Assembly: GCA_934101425.1 (NCBI GenBank)
Contig: CAKOQQ010000007.1
Span: 1-64,000 of the forward strand
DNA length: 64,000 nucleotides
Reading direction: 5' to 3'
Source: an uncultured Bacilli bacterium
GTDB lineage: Bacteria > Bacillota_I > Bacilli_A > RF39 > UBA660
The number at the start of each line of letters is the position of its first letter. Position 1 is the first letter of the stretch. The position numbers and the translations under genes are program-made. The notes beneath the pieces are model-generated. The model worked only from the letters and a program-made list of their open reading frames with translations. It was not told the DNA's origin and ran no database searches. Positions 6,484 through 15,081 of this stretch are shown here, piece after piece.

Positions 6484-7497
6484 TTATATTTTTTCTATAA
6501 TTCCACCACCTAGACATATACCATTTTTATAAAAAACTATAGATTGTCCAGATGTTATTGCTCTTTGTTTTTCTTTAAATTTTACATACATTTTGTCATC
6601 TTTGCAAAATATTTGTGCTTCTTTTTTGTCTACTCTTGATCTAATTTTTGCATCTACAGATTTTGGTAACTTTTCTACTAATAAATTAACATTTTTTACT
6701 GATAATACATCACTGTATAAATCATTTTCTTCACCTACTATTAATTTATTATTTTTGTAGTCAAAATTAATAACATATAATGGCTTATTTAAAGACGTTT
6801 TTAAGCCTTTTCTTTGCCCAATAGTATAATTTATCAAACCATCGTGTTTTCCTATTATTTGGCCATCTTTTAGCGTGATATCACCACATTTAATATTATT
6901 TACCTTTTCTTTTATAAAATCTTTATAATTTCCGTTTATAAAGCAAATATCTTGACTATCTTTTTTACTATAATTTACTAATCCATTTTCTTTAGCTATT
7001 TTTCTTATTTCATCTTTGTTTTTATATTTGCTTAAAGGTAGTATAATATATGGCAATATATTTTTATCTATATACCATAAAAAATATGATTGATCTTTAT
7101 TTTCTACATTTGATTCGTATAATAATCCGTTAGAAATATTAGCATAATGTCCAGTAGAAATATAATCACAATTTAGATCTTTAGCTTTTTCAAAAAATAA
7201 TCCAAATTTAAAGTAATGATTACATATAACACATGGATTTGGGGTTTCACATTTTTGATATGATGATATAAAATAAGAAATAACAATATTTTTAAATTCT
7301 TCTCTTAAGTCAAATACATAATGTTTTATTCCTAGTTTATCGCATACTTTTTTGGCATCTTCAATTGAAGAATTAGTATTTTCATCATCTAATAACTTCA
7401 TAGTTCCGCCAATTACTTCATAGCCCATATTTTTTAATAAAAGCGCAGATACACTACTATCCACTCCTCCACTCATTCCAACTAATACTCTTTTCAT
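6484..7497 (-). CDS. mnmA: tRNA-specific 2-thiouridylase MnmA
   Basis: MnmA adenylates and thiolates U34 of tRNA-Lys, -Glu and -Gln. The N-terminal PP-loop SGGVDSS follows the start directly, the first catalytic cysteine is in TPNPCVICN and the second in DSQDICFI. The GYEVIGGTMKL and TGHYA motifs are present. Length (337 residues) is slightly short of the usual 360. The start is ATG 7497: an upstream in-frame GTG at 7506 is part of a GTGAT ribosome site that follows a TGATAAAAT -10 by 6 nt. Confidence 0.95.
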   Translation of the reverse strand: MKRVLVGMSGGVDSSVSALLLKNMGYEVIGGTMKLLDDENTNSSIEDAKKVCDKLGIKHYVFDLREEFKNIVISYFISSYQKCETPNPCVICNHYFKFGLFFEKAKDLNCDYISTGHYANISNGLLYESNVENKDQSYFLWYIDKNILPYIILPLSKYKNKDEIRKIAKENGLVNYSKKDSQDICFINGNYKDFIKEKVNNIKCGDITLKDGQIIGKHDGLINYTIGQRKGLKTSLNKPLYVINFDYKNNKLIVGEENDLYSDVLSVKNVNLLVEKLPKSVDAKIRSRVDKKEAQIFCKDDKMYVKFKEKQRAITSGQSIVFYKNGICLGGGIIEKI

Positions 7498-7523
7498 AAA
7501 CATCACATATTAATTTTATCATA

Positions 7524-8129
7524 TTATATTATTAAATTAAAGACTTTGGGTACCAAAAAAGTCTCATATGCTGATGTAATAAATATAAGAAGAAGCATTA
7601 TAATTAGTAGTAAAAAATGTTTTTTTATAATAGTGAAAAGATTTATTTTTTTCTTTTTTATAATGGAATTTAATAATTTTAATGAAATTATTATAGATAC
7701 CATAGAAATTAAAGTAATTATAGTTATATTAATTATTGTATGAGGAAATAAATATAAGAAAGAATATAATATTCCCTTTATCTTAAAATTGATTACAAAT
7801 GATGAAATAGTAAACCCTATTACAAATACCTTGAAGAAATATATAAGCAAAACAATTGGTATACCTATTATAAAATAGGATAATATCCATATTATTAGTA
7901 TATAAGTAGAGTTTAATATAAAAGTATTTAAAAGTGTCATAATGTAATTTATATTACCATTTTTTACTATACTATAAAATTCTTTAAAGTGGTCTAATAC
8001 CAATAACGAATCTTTATCATTTAGTATCAGTCCAAAAAATGCTCCACTTATAAGTGCAATTATGAATATTACAACATAAAATACAATTATTTTTTTATTA
8101 AATATATTTTTTAACTTGTCCTTTTTCAT
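7524..8129 (-). CDS. SpoIIM-like integral membrane protein
   Basis: About 201 residues with five to six hydrophobic helices. The N-terminal helix followed by ALISGAFFGLIL and the C-terminal SAYETFLVPKV resemble the stage II sporulation protein M family (SpoIIM/DUF95). In endospore formers SpoIIM drives peptidoglycan hydrolysis during engulfment; nothing else here suggests sporulation, so a general envelope role is likelier. The start is ATG 8129 after AGGTGAT; the GTG at 8138 is inside that ribosome site. It is downstream of no obvious operon partner. Confidence 0.72.
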   Translation of the reverse strand: MKKDKLKNIFNKKIIVFYVVIFIIALISGAFFGLILNDKDSLLVLDHFKEFYSIVKNGNINYIMTLLNTFILNSTYILIIWILSYFIIGIPIVLLIYFFKVFVIGFTISSFVINFKIKGILYSFLYLFPHTIINITIITLISMVSIIISLKLLNSIIKKKKINLFTIIKKHFLLLIIMLLLIFITSAYETFLVPKVFNLII

Positions 8130-8216
8130 CTGAATCACCTAAATAATTTTATTTAAATCTGTTAAAAATTATTCCAAAATATTAAAAAATATATTATAAT
8201 TGATATAGGTGATAAA

Positions 8217-8333
8217 ATGGCAAATAAAAAGAAGAAAAAAAGTGAAAAGTATAGTATATTTACAAGAATAGTTATAGTAATTCTATTACTAGCTATGATA
8301 TCAATGTATGTTGTTGCTATGGTTATTGGATAA
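8217..8333 (+). CDS. Small single-pass membrane protein (DUF4044-like)
   Basis: 38 residues: a lysine-rich start (MANKKKKKSEKYS) followed by one hydrophobic helix (about 19-37). TATAAT lies 7 nt before GGTGAT, which lies 3 nt before the ATG, so the mRNA should start at the ribosome site. Very short basic-then-hydrophobic proteins of this kind are common and annotated DUF4044 in Bacilli. Function is unknown. Confidence 0.65.
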   Translation: MANKKKKKSEKYSIFTRIVIVILLLAMISMYVVAMVIG

Positions 8334-8386
8334 TTTATAGTATATATTAAAAAAATAAATCCATAATAATAATGGGTGATGAAATA

Positions 8387-8503
8387 ATGAAAAAAAAGAA
8401 TGATTCAAGAGCTAGAAAAAATTCTAAGTCATCTATTCGTTCTTCAGCACGCTCAAATGCTAGATCAAATGCAAGATCTAACATGAGTGAAAATTGCGAA
8501 TAA
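8387..8503 (+). CDS. Small basic Arg/Ser-rich protein, 38 residues
   Basis: The ATG at 8387 follows GGTGAT; an in-frame ATG at 8372 precedes that site. The product has a charged start (MKKKNDSRARKNSKS), then three tandem RSNA-type units (ARSNARSNARSN), and ends MSENCE. The strong positive charge without hydrophobic residues suggests RNA or DNA binding, but no family is recognised. A bidirectional terminator shared with xerD follows directly. Confidence 0.5.
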   Translation: MKKKNDSRARKNSKSSIRSSARSNARSNARSNMSENCE

Positions 8504-8504
8504 T

Positions 8505-8528
8505 AAAAAAGAGATTATTCTCTTTTTT
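8505..8528. terminator. Bidirectional terminator between the small ORF and xerD
   Basis: A 10-bp stem of AAAAAAGAGA and TCTCTTTTTT with a 4-nt loop, flanked by A and T runs so that it works on both strands. Confidence 0.8.
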
Positions 8529-8531
8529 ATT

Positions 8532-9410
8532 TTATCCATGAGGATGAAAATTCTTATATTCTTCCTTTACTTTTTCTTTTTCTACATGAGTATATATTTG
8601 TGTAGTTGAAATGGATGAATGACCAAGTAATTCTTGAATACTACGTAAATCAGCGCCATATCTAAGTAAATGAGTAGCAAAACTGTGTCTAAGAGTATGA
8701 GGAGAAAAATCAGTCTTAATACCTTCTTTTTTTGCTATTTTTTTAAGCAATAAGAAAAAAGTTTGCCTAGTCATTTTTTTTGATTGGTTACTTATAAAAA
8801 TATATTCACTTTCTTTATCTCTTAAAAAATCATTTCTATAGTTATCTATATAATATTTCAAATAATACATTGCATATTCACCTATGGGCACAATTCTTTC
8901 TTTACTCCCCTTCCCCATAGTTTTTAAGTATTCTTGATCAAAATTTATATTGTTTAATTTTAAATTTACCAGTTCGCTTACTCTAAGACCAGTAGCGTAT
9001 AATAATTCTATCATAGCTTTATTTCTATAATCAAATTTATCATTTAAAGGAATATTTAATAGTATATTAACTTCTTCAATTGATAAAGCTTTAGGTAAAG
9101 TTTTTCTAATTTTAGGTAATTCAATTTTATCAAGTGGTGATTTAGAAGTTATTTTTTCTATTATTAAGTATTTATAAAAACTTTTTAATGAAGATATTTT
9201 ATTAGCAACACTTTTTTCACTAATGTTATTTTTATTTAAGTGCATTAAATATTTTTTTATATCTTCCTCTTCTACATTCTTAAAATTTTTATTTACAAAT
9301 TCGCTGAAACTAGAAATATTCGTTATGTAAGTATTTATAGTATTTATTGAATATTTTTTTTCTACCTTTAGGTATAATTCATATTCAGTAATAATGTCAT
9401 AATTACTCAT
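8532..9410 (-). CDS. xerD: Tyrosine recombinase XerD
   Basis: XerD acts with XerC at dif to resolve chromosome dimers and is exploited by dif-integrating phages. The 292-residue protein has an N-terminal SAM-like core-binding domain (1-95) and a catalytic domain with Arg143 (ATGLRVSEL), His238 and Arg241 (HTLRHSF), His264 (GHSS) and the nucleophile Tyr273. The C-terminus KNFHPHG resembles the XerD ending of Bacilli. It lies about 3 kb from dif and its prophage. A TGGTATAAT / 6 nt / GGTGAT / ATG signal precedes it, divergent from rarA. Confidence 0.9.
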   Translation of the reverse strand: MSNYDIITEYELYLKVEKKYSINTINTYITNISSFSEFVNKNFKNVEEEDIKKYLMHLNKNNISEKSVANKISSLKSFYKYLIIEKITSKSPLDKIELPKIRKTLPKALSIEEVNILLNIPLNDKFDYRNKAMIELLYATGLRVSELVNLKLNNINFDQEYLKTMGKGSKERIVPIGEYAMYYLKYYIDNYRNDFLRDKESEYIFISNQSKKMTRQTFFLLLKKIAKKEGIKTDFSPHTLRHSFATHLLRYGADLRSIQELLGHSSISTTQIYTHVEKEKVKEEYKNFHPHG

Positions 9411-9413
9411 ATT

Positions 9414-9470
9414 ATCACCTATTTAATTATACCATATATTTTATTTTTATGATAAAATATATATGGTGAT
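9414..9470. promoter_or_regulatory. Divergent xerD/rarA promoters with ribosome sites at the transcript start
   Basis: Minus strand: TATAAT (9426-9431), 6 nt, GGTGAT (9414-9419), 3 nt, ATG. Plus strand: TAAAAT (9453-9458) in an extended TGATAAAAT, 6 nt, GGTGAT (9465-9470), 3 nt, ATG. Both predict transcripts beginning at the first G of GGTGAT. Confidence 0.7.
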
Positions 9471-9473
9471 TTT

Positions 9474-10688
9474 ATGAATGAACCTTTAGCAATTAAATTA
9501 AGACCACAAACTTTAAATGATGTAGTTGGTCAAACTCATTTGATTGGTGAAAATAAAATATTAAGTAATATTGTAAAAAATAAACATTTATTTTCTATGA
9601 TTTTTTATGGCAAACCTGGTATTGGAAAAACAACTATTGCAAATGCTTTAGTGCATGAATTAGGACTAAAATATCGTTCACTTAATGCAGTTATAAATAA
9701 TAAAAAAGATTTCGATATAGTTGTAGAAGAAGCTAAAATGTATGGCAATATAGTTTTAATTATGGATGAAATACATAGAATGAATAAGGATAAACAAGAT
9801 TTATTACTTCCTTATGTAGAAAATGGTTTAATAACACTTATTGGTTTAACAACCTCTAATCCTTATCATAGTATTAATCCAGCTATAAGAAGTAGATGCC
9901 AAATTTTTGAACTTAAAGAATTAACTAAAGAAGATATTATATTAGCTATTAAAAATGCTTGTAATAGTGAATATTTAAAGGATATAACTATAGATGATGA
10001 GGCAATTAATTATATTGCAACATACTCTAGCGGTGATTTAAGAAGTGCCTATAATTTAATAGAAGTAGCTTATTTTTCATCTAATGATAAAGTAATTACT
10101 GTAGAATATTTAAAACAAATAAGTAATAAAACTATATTTTTTGCTGATAAAAATGGTGATGGACATTATGATTTATTGTCTGCTTTTCAAAAGTCTATTA
10201 GAGGTAGTGATGTAGATGCATCTTTATATTATTTAGCTAGGCTCATTGAATCAGGCGATTTTGATAGTATTTATAGAAGAATGAGTGTTATAGCTTATGA
10301 AGATATAGGACTTGCTAATCCTTCAATTGGCCCCAAAGTAGATGCAGCAATTCACGCATGTGAACGTCTTGGTATGCCAGAAGCTAGAATACCTCTTTCT
10401 GTAGTTATTGTTGAAATGGCATTATCTCCTAAATCAAATTCTGCCCATGTTGCTTTAGATTTAGCTTTAAATGATATTAGATCAGGATCAACTGGTAATG
10501 TTCCAAATCATATTAAAACAAATTCTAAAGATTATAAGTATCCGCACAACTATAAAAATGCTTACGTAAAACAACAATATTTACCTGATAATATAAAAGA
10601 CAGAAGATATTATAAAGCTAGAACAACTAGCAAATATGAAACATCATTAAAAAATATAAATGATAAATTAAAAGGAATTAGTAATTAA
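9474..10688 (+). CDS. rarA: Replication-associated recombination ATPase RarA (MgsA)
   Basis: RarA is an AAA+ clamp-loader-like ATPase acting at stalled replication forks with SSB. The 404-residue protein shows Walker A GKPGIGKTT (about 46-54), Walker B IVLIMDEIHRM, sensor 1 LTTSNP and the arginine-finger region IRSRCQIFELK. The C-terminal MgsA tetramerisation region (RMSVIAYEDIGLANP, ALSPKSNSAHVA) is intact. It ends inside holA by 4 bp (convergent) with a shared terminator. Confidence 0.95.
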   Translation: MNEPLAIKLRPQTLNDVVGQTHLIGENKILSNIVKNKHLFSMIFYGKPGIGKTTIANALVHELGLKYRSLNAVINNKKDFDIVVEEAKMYGNIVLIMDEIHRMNKDKQDLLLPYVENGLITLIGLTTSNPYHSINPAIRSRCQIFELKELTKEDIILAIKNACNSEYLKDITIDDEAINYIATYSSGDLRSAYNLIEVAYFSSNDKVITVEYLKQISNKTIFFADKNGDGHYDLLSAFQKSIRGSDVDASLYYLARLIESGDFDSIYRRMSVIAYEDIGLANPSIGPKVDAAIHACERLGMPEARIPLSVVIVEMALSPKSNSAHVALDLALNDIRSGSTGNVPNHIKTNSKDYKYPHNYKNAYVKQQYLPDNIKDRRYYKARTTSKYETSLKNINDKLKGISN

Positions 10689-10696
10689 TTCCTTTT
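10670..10696. terminator. Bidirectional terminator overlapping the rarA and holA ends
   Basis: An 11-bp stem of AAAAGGAATTA and TAATTCCTTTT with a 5-nt loop contains both stop codons and is flanked by A and T runs. Confidence 0.8.
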
Positions 10697-11632
10697 TTGA
10701 TTTATTATAAATAGTTCTAATGCTAAATTTTTATCTATTTTTCCTGTTTTAATTTTTAAATCTAAATCAGCTAAAGTATCTATTAAACTAAGTAATTTTT
10801 TATTGGTATAACCATTACCTTTCTCTAAAATAAATTTTATTCTATAAGGATTTTGTTCTAGCATATTACCTATGTCAAAAATATTATACCCTACCCTAGA
10901 TAATTCTTTTGATTGATACATTAATCTAAAATTATCTGCTAATATACTAATGATTTTAATCGGTTCTTCATTATTTTTAAGCATTTCATAGTACATTTCT
11001 AAAGATTTTTCTATATTTCCATATATTATGTTATCTATAAACTTAAATATATCTATTTCATATGTTTTAGAAATGACACTTATAATATCATCTTTAGTAA
11101 TTTCTTTATCATTTTCTTTATATAACTTTAATTTATTTATTTCATTATTTATAATTCCTAAATCATTATTTATTCTATCTGCAAATAATTTAATGTTACT
11201 ATCTGATATTTTATAATCTTTTAATTCTCTTTTTATATATGATTCTTTATCAATTTCTTTATTAAATTCTTGTACTTTACCATTCTTTTTAATGGATTTA
11301 ACAATTTTTTTTACATTGTTTATATTTTCATCGTTTGATATAAAAATTATTATAGTTTCTTTTGGACTGTTATCTAAATATTTTTCTAATTCTTTAGTAT
11401 CAATTTCCTTTTTCCTTTTTATCGTCGAAAAAATAAATGCATCATCTACTATTATTAGTTTTTTATCTCCAAACATCGAAAACATTAGTGCATCATCTAT
11501 TATATTTTTAAGTTCATCATCTTCTAGATTATATTTACTTATATTTAAGTCATTTATATTATTTTCACTAATAATTTTCTTTATTTCATCATCGATAAGT
11601 ACTCTTTGTTTCCCATATAATAGATAGTTCAT
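10685..11632 (-). CDS. holA: DNA polymerase III delta subunit HolA
   Basis: The delta subunit opens the beta clamp within the clamp loader. The 315-residue length, N-terminal MNYLLYGKQRVLIDDEI, the conserved KLIIVDDA region, NNEINKL and the C-terminal DLKIKTGKIDKNLALELFI match HolA/YqeN. Conservation outside these blocks is low, as usual for delta. Its promoter has the exact TATAAT / 6 nt / GGTGAT / 3 nt / ATG spacing (11636-11653). Confidence 0.9.
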   Translation of the reverse strand: MNYLLYGKQRVLIDDEIKKIISENNINDLNISKYNLEDDELKNIIDDALMFSMFGDKKLIIVDDAFIFSTIKRKKEIDTKELEKYLDNSPKETIIIFISNDENINNVKKIVKSIKKNGKVQEFNKEIDKESYIKRELKDYKISDSNIKLFADRINNDLGIINNEINKLKLYKENDKEITKDDIISVISKTYEIDIFKFIDNIIYGNIEKSLEMYYEMLKNNEEPIKIISILADNFRLMYQSKELSRVGYNIFDIGNMLEQNPYRIKFILEKGNGYTNKKLLSLIDTLADLDLKIKTGKIDKNLALELFIINQKRN

Positions 11633-11700
11633 ACAATCACCTATTTAATTATAACATTTAATCATTATAAAAGAAATATAAATTTTTTGATTAAACCTTT

Positions 11701-11728
11701 GTTTTTATAAGAAAAGCCTTATAAAAAC
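11701..11728. promoter_or_regulatory. Perfect inverted repeat upstream of an unknown gene
   Basis: Eleven-base arms (GTTTTTATAAG and CTTATAAAAAC) around AAAAGC abut the -35 (TTGCTT, 11729-11734) of the promoter whose -10 is TATAGT at 11752-11757 (17-nt spacer). It could be an operator or a terminator for incoming transcription; the T run after it is interrupted, which slightly favours an operator. Confidence 0.45.
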
Positions 11729-11778
11729 TTGCTTTTTTAGTGTTTTTGTGATATAGTATAGCACATGAGGTGGGGGAA

Positions 11779-12372
11779 ATGGTAAATATAAGATCAAAAA
11801 GAGATAGTTTGACTGGTTTTTATACTTACGTTATTCATAATCCTAATACTAATCAAGTATTAAGATGGGAATTAAAGAATAATGGTGATTTACTATGGAA
11901 ATATATATCTCCTAATCAAGGTTCTGAACATTATGAAGTATTTACAGTAGATAAGAGTGATCATGAACTACATAGTATAATTGATAGATTATATAATGAA
12001 ATTAAAAATGGACAAATTTTTGTTAATGATATTTCAGTTAATATAGATTTTAGAAAAGCTAACAGAGGAAATAATGTTAAATTTGCTGCTAGTGAAATGT
12101 ATGATCCAAATACAAATATGGTTAAATGGTATAGTGATGACGAAAATACTATTAGTTCTGTATTTATAAATAAAAATGGTGAAAATTATCAGCTAATATT
12201 TGTAAGTGACGAAAGAAAAAAATCAACTGATATAGTATTTAAACAAAATGATAGTTTTTATGAATGTGGTGCTATTCCATTCTTAAGAGCTCATAATCGT
12301 TTGGAAAAATTAATTACTAAACAAGATGAAAAAGAAAATGAAAAAATTTATACATTCAAAAAAAGTGCTTAA
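11779..12372 (+). CDS. Unknown cytosolic protein, 197 residues
   Basis: The ATG at 11779 follows GAGGTGGGG; the GTG at 11770 lies within that purine-rich site. The protein is soluble, Asn/Asp/Lys-rich and beta-rich, with no signal peptide, membrane helix or cysteine cluster. Two similar pieces, HNPNTNQVLRW and YDPNTNMVKWY, about 85 residues apart, suggest an internally duplicated small beta domain. It has its own promoter with an inverted repeat at the -35. I do not recognise a family. Confidence 0.75.
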   Translation: MVNIRSKRDSLTGFYTYVIHNPNTNQVLRWELKNNGDLLWKYISPNQGSEHYEVFTVDKSDHELHSIIDRLYNEIKNGQIFVNDISVNIDFRKANRGNNVKFAASEMYDPNTNMVKWYSDDENTISSVFINKNGENYQLIFVSDERKKSTDIVFKQNDSFYECGAIPFLRAHNRLEKLITKQDEKENEKIYTFKKSA

Positions 12373-12383
12373 ATAGCACTTTT
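12361..12383. terminator. Bidirectional terminator between convergent genes
   Basis: AAAAGTGCT and AGCACTTTT form a 9-bp stem with a 5-nt loop containing the plus-strand TAA. T runs follow on both strands. Confidence 0.75.
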
Positions 12384-13668
12384 ATTTTTGCATTTTTATA
12401 GTTATAGCATTTACTATAGCATCTATATATAAATTCATATTATCTTTTATATCTTTAATGTCATTAGCATTGTTCATGTATCCAAGTTCTATAATATATG
12501 ATTCACTAGCTACTATATTATTTCTATATGGATTAACTGATTTATTTTTATTAGTAGTACCATCTACATAAGCATCTGTTATTTCACCACCGGTTTCTCT
12601 TATCATATAATAATAGTTAGTTTTAGTATTTATATCTAATAATGGTAAATTATCTTTTTCTCTTTCTTTTTTTATTTCATTAAGTTCATATGTAGAAAAT
12701 GTTCTAGTGTATATGCCGTTATATACTTGATAATATTTATTAGTAGAAGCATGAGATACTTTGCTTAAATTTTCACTTAATGATTTAGCAAAAGAATAAT
12801 CAATATTGTACGGAGTATAAATTTCGTAACCACTACCCTTTTTGCTAGAACTACTATTTAAGTGAATTGAAATAAGTAATTTAGAATGTGTTTCATATGG
12901 TCTAGCTGTTCTAGATTTTGTTCCATACGTAGGTATTACATCTTTATTAGTTATTTTATCGACGTCCCAAGTATATGCTACTTTATATCCTTTTTCTTCT
13001 AAGTTTTCTTTTAACCTAGAAGCAATCTCTGGAGTAAAAGTTCTTTCATTTATATCACATTTCTTATTATGACAAGCACCAGAATCAGTACCACCATGTC
13101 CAGGATCAATTATTATATCGTATGTTTCATCTTTTGTTATACCACTTTTTATAGATAACGTATTATATTTATTATTAGAGTTTATTTCTAATTTATAATT
13201 ATTATTTTCACTATCTGTAGTTGTGTAATAATCTATTTCATCTTTACTATTTAAACTATAATAATAAGCATTTCCACTATTATCAGTAATTTTTAAAAAT
13301 ATTAAATAATATACATCTTTATATTGATCTAATAATAGTCCATCATTTACTTTATTGCTAATTTTAAATTCAATATAATCATCTAATACTTCATAATTAA
13401 TAGGTATATTTTTATCTTCTTTCGAATGAATATAAAGTTCTATTTCTTTAATACTAGTATTATTTAGTTTACCCTCTAAATTTAAATGATTACCATATAC
13501 ATAATATTTTTCTAAATTTATAGTATCTTTTATTTCAATGCTTAAACTATTTATAATATTTTCAATTTCATTTTTTTCTTTTATAAATTTAAAATTATAT
13601 ATTATATATGAAATTGCTATTAAAGAAATTATTCCTAATATAATAAGTAATTTTTTCATACTATTCAC
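12382..13668 (-). CDS. Membrane-anchored N-acetylmuramoyl-L-alanine amidase (Amidase_3)
   Basis: It should cleave the amide between MurNAc and the stem peptide during cell separation or growth. An N-terminal helix (about 5-24) anchors a linker domain, and the catalytic domain fills the C-terminal half. Zinc ligands and catalytic residues are visible in DPGHGGTDSG, NERTFT, ISIHLNSS and IELGYMNN. The insertion before the last motif (about 300-375) is long, as in CwlD-like relatives. The gene overlaps the queH stop by 8 nt, so the two are co-transcribed. Confidence 0.9.
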   Translation of the reverse strand: MNSMKKLLIILGIISLIAISYIIYNFKFIKEKNEIENIINSLSIEIKDTINLEKYYVYGNHLNLEGKLNNTSIKEIELYIHSKEDKNIPINYEVLDDYIEFKISNKVNDGLLLDQYKDVYYLIFLKITDNSGNAYYYSLNSKDEIDYYTTTDSENNNYKLEINSNNKYNTLSIKSGITKDETYDIIIDPGHGGTDSGACHNKKCDINERTFTPEIASRLKENLEEKGYKVAYTWDVDKITNKDVIPTYGTKSRTARPYETHSKLLISIHLNSSSSKKGSGYEIYTPYNIDYSFAKSLSENLSKVSHASTNKYYQVYNGIYTRTFSTYELNEIKKEREKDNLPLLDINTKTNYYYMIRETGGEITDAYVDGTTNKNKSVNPYRNNIVASESYIIELGYMNNANDIKDIKDNMNLYIDAIVNAITIKMQK

Positions 13669-14251
13669 CCTCTACTGAATATTCACATCCGCAATAATGT
13701 TGTCTATATAAATCATATTTTTTTGATAATTCGATTGATTTTTTATATCCTTCTTTTTTCTTAAAGTCAGAATATAAATATTTAACATTATATTTTTGCT
13801 CTAATATAGCCCCTATTTTATTGATTATTTGGCTGTTTTTATAAGGACTAACTGTCAAAGTAGTACAGAAGTACTCAAATTGATTTAATTGAGCTAAAAT
13901 GGCCGTTTTTTCAAGTCTCAAGGCAAAGCATTTATTACATCTAGCTCCACCTTCTTTTTCATCTTCTAAACCTTTTACATTTTCTTTAAATTCGTTATGA
14001 TCATAATCAATATCCATAATTGGTATATTTAATATTTCTAATAACTTAATTTGTTCATTTTTCCTTTTTAAATACTCTTCTAAAGGATATATATTTGGAT
14101 TATAATATAATACTGTTACATCAAAATATTCTTTTAAAAGAGTTACTACATGACTGCTACAAGGTGCACAACAACTATGTAGTAATACCTTTGGTCTATA
14201 ATTAAGTTTTGATGTTATATCTTCAAATATATTATTGTAATTTTCCTTCAT
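13661..14251 (-). CDS. queH: Epoxyqueuosine reductase QueH
   Basis: QueH, the non-QueG enzyme, reduces epoxyqueuosine to queuosine in tRNA. The 196-residue protein has the paired cysteines HSCCAPCS near residue 27, YNPNIYP, GGARCNKCFALRL, the TTLTVSPYKN block, and a C-terminal YCGCEYS. These cysteines bind the 4Fe-4S cluster and a second iron. tgt, the enzyme that inserts the precursor base, is at 30098-31201, so two steps of the pathway are in this window. Confidence 0.93.
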   Translation of the reverse strand: MKENYNNIFEDITSKLNYRPKVLLHSCCAPCSSHVVTLLKEYFDVTVLYYNPNIYPLEEYLKRKNEQIKLLEILNIPIMDIDYDHNEFKENVKGLEDEKEGGARCNKCFALRLEKTAILAQLNQFEYFCTTLTVSPYKNSQIINKIGAILEQKYNVKYLYSDFKKKEGYKKSIELSKKYDLYRQHYCGCEYSVEGE

Positions 14252-14341
14252 AATACCACCACTAATTCCTTACCTATTATACCACATTAATATAAAAATA
14301 AATTATATTAAATAATACTATACACTTATCTATACATAAAA

Positions 14342-14363
14342 AAATACGATATAAATCGTATTT
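14342..14363 (-). terminator. Terminator of the tRNA-Met transcript
   Basis: AAATACGAT and ATCGTATTT form a 9-bp stem with a 4-nt loop. On the minus strand it lies 10 nt past the tRNA and is followed by a T run. Confidence 0.75.
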
Positions 14364-14372
14364 ATAAACTAA

Positions 14373-14449
14373 TGGTAGCGACGGAGGGGATCGAACCCCC
14401 GACCTATTGGGTATGAACCAATCGCTCTAGCCAGCTGAGCTACATCGCC
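14373..14449 (-). tRNA. trnM: tRNA-Met (CAT), elongator type
   Basis: The 77-nt minus-strand gene begins GGCGATGTAGCTCAGCTGG, carries CAT in the loop TTCATAC on an ATTGG/CCAAT stem, has the T-loop TTCGATC and an encoded CCA. The sequence closely resembles the Bacillus elongator tRNA-Met. The first acceptor pair is G-C, which argues against the initiator tRNA. Confidence 0.95.
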
Positions 14450-14590
14450 ATAAATAAGTAAGCAATATAAATATATCATAAAATGATATTTTTAACAATA
14501 CTTTTTTTGAAAAAAATATAAAAACATTTGTTTTTCAAATATTGACAATAATTAAAAAAAATATTATCATATCTTATATGGAGGCATAAT

Positions 14591-15058
14591 ATGAAAAAAA
14601 TATTTTTAAGTTTAATGATAGTTAGTTCTATGCTACTTTTAACAGCTTGTGGAAATAGTGGTAATAAATATGATAATTCTGTTACACCAAAACTTGGTGA
14701 TACCGTTATTATGGATGGTTTTGAAGTTACTTTAGTTAGTTATACAATAGGAAAAGCGATTGATCCTGATGATGAATATCAAGATTTAATATATTTAGAT
14801 GTTAAAATTAAAAACACAGGTACTGCATCTGACAAATTGTATAATAATAGTTATAAAATCTACAGTCCAAATAATACCTTGATTAATGAAATTTATAGTT
14901 CTGACTATCCTAATTCAATTGATAATATAACAGAAATTCGTCCGAATGGTGAGGCTAGTGCACAAATGATATTCCCATTTTTAGGATATGGTAAATATTA
15001 CATTGAATTTCCTGGGGTAAATGGCACTGTAACAGCAGAACTTGATATAAAAGAATAA
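14591..15058 (+). CDS. Secreted lipoprotein with DUF4352-like Ig domain
   Basis: The signal peptide ends in the lipobox LLTAC, with the cysteine at about residue 20, so the protein should be lipid-anchored outside the membrane. The remaining 135 residues fit the immunoglobulin-like DUF4352 fold: GDTVIMDGFEVTLVSY, then DLIYLDVKIKNTG, then MIFPFLGYGKYYIEF. Such proteins are often cell-surface binding or stress proteins of unknown ligand. It stands alone between tRNA-Met and the folD terminator. Confidence 0.8.
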   Translation: MKKIFLSLMIVSSMLLLTACGNSGNKYDNSVTPKLGDTVIMDGFEVTLVSYTIGKAIDPDDEYQDLIYLDVKIKNTGTASDKLYNNSYKIYSPNNTLINEIYSSDYPNSIDNITEIRPNGEASAQMIFPFLGYGKYYIEFPGVNGTVTAELDIKE

Positions 15059-15081
15059 AAAGTTAGGAATTTCCTAACTTT
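15059..15081. terminator. Bidirectional terminator between the lipoprotein gene and folD
   Basis: AAAGTTAGGA and TCCTAACTTT form a 10-bp stem with a 3-nt loop between the two convergent gene ends; T runs lie on the plus strand side. Confidence 0.75.
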
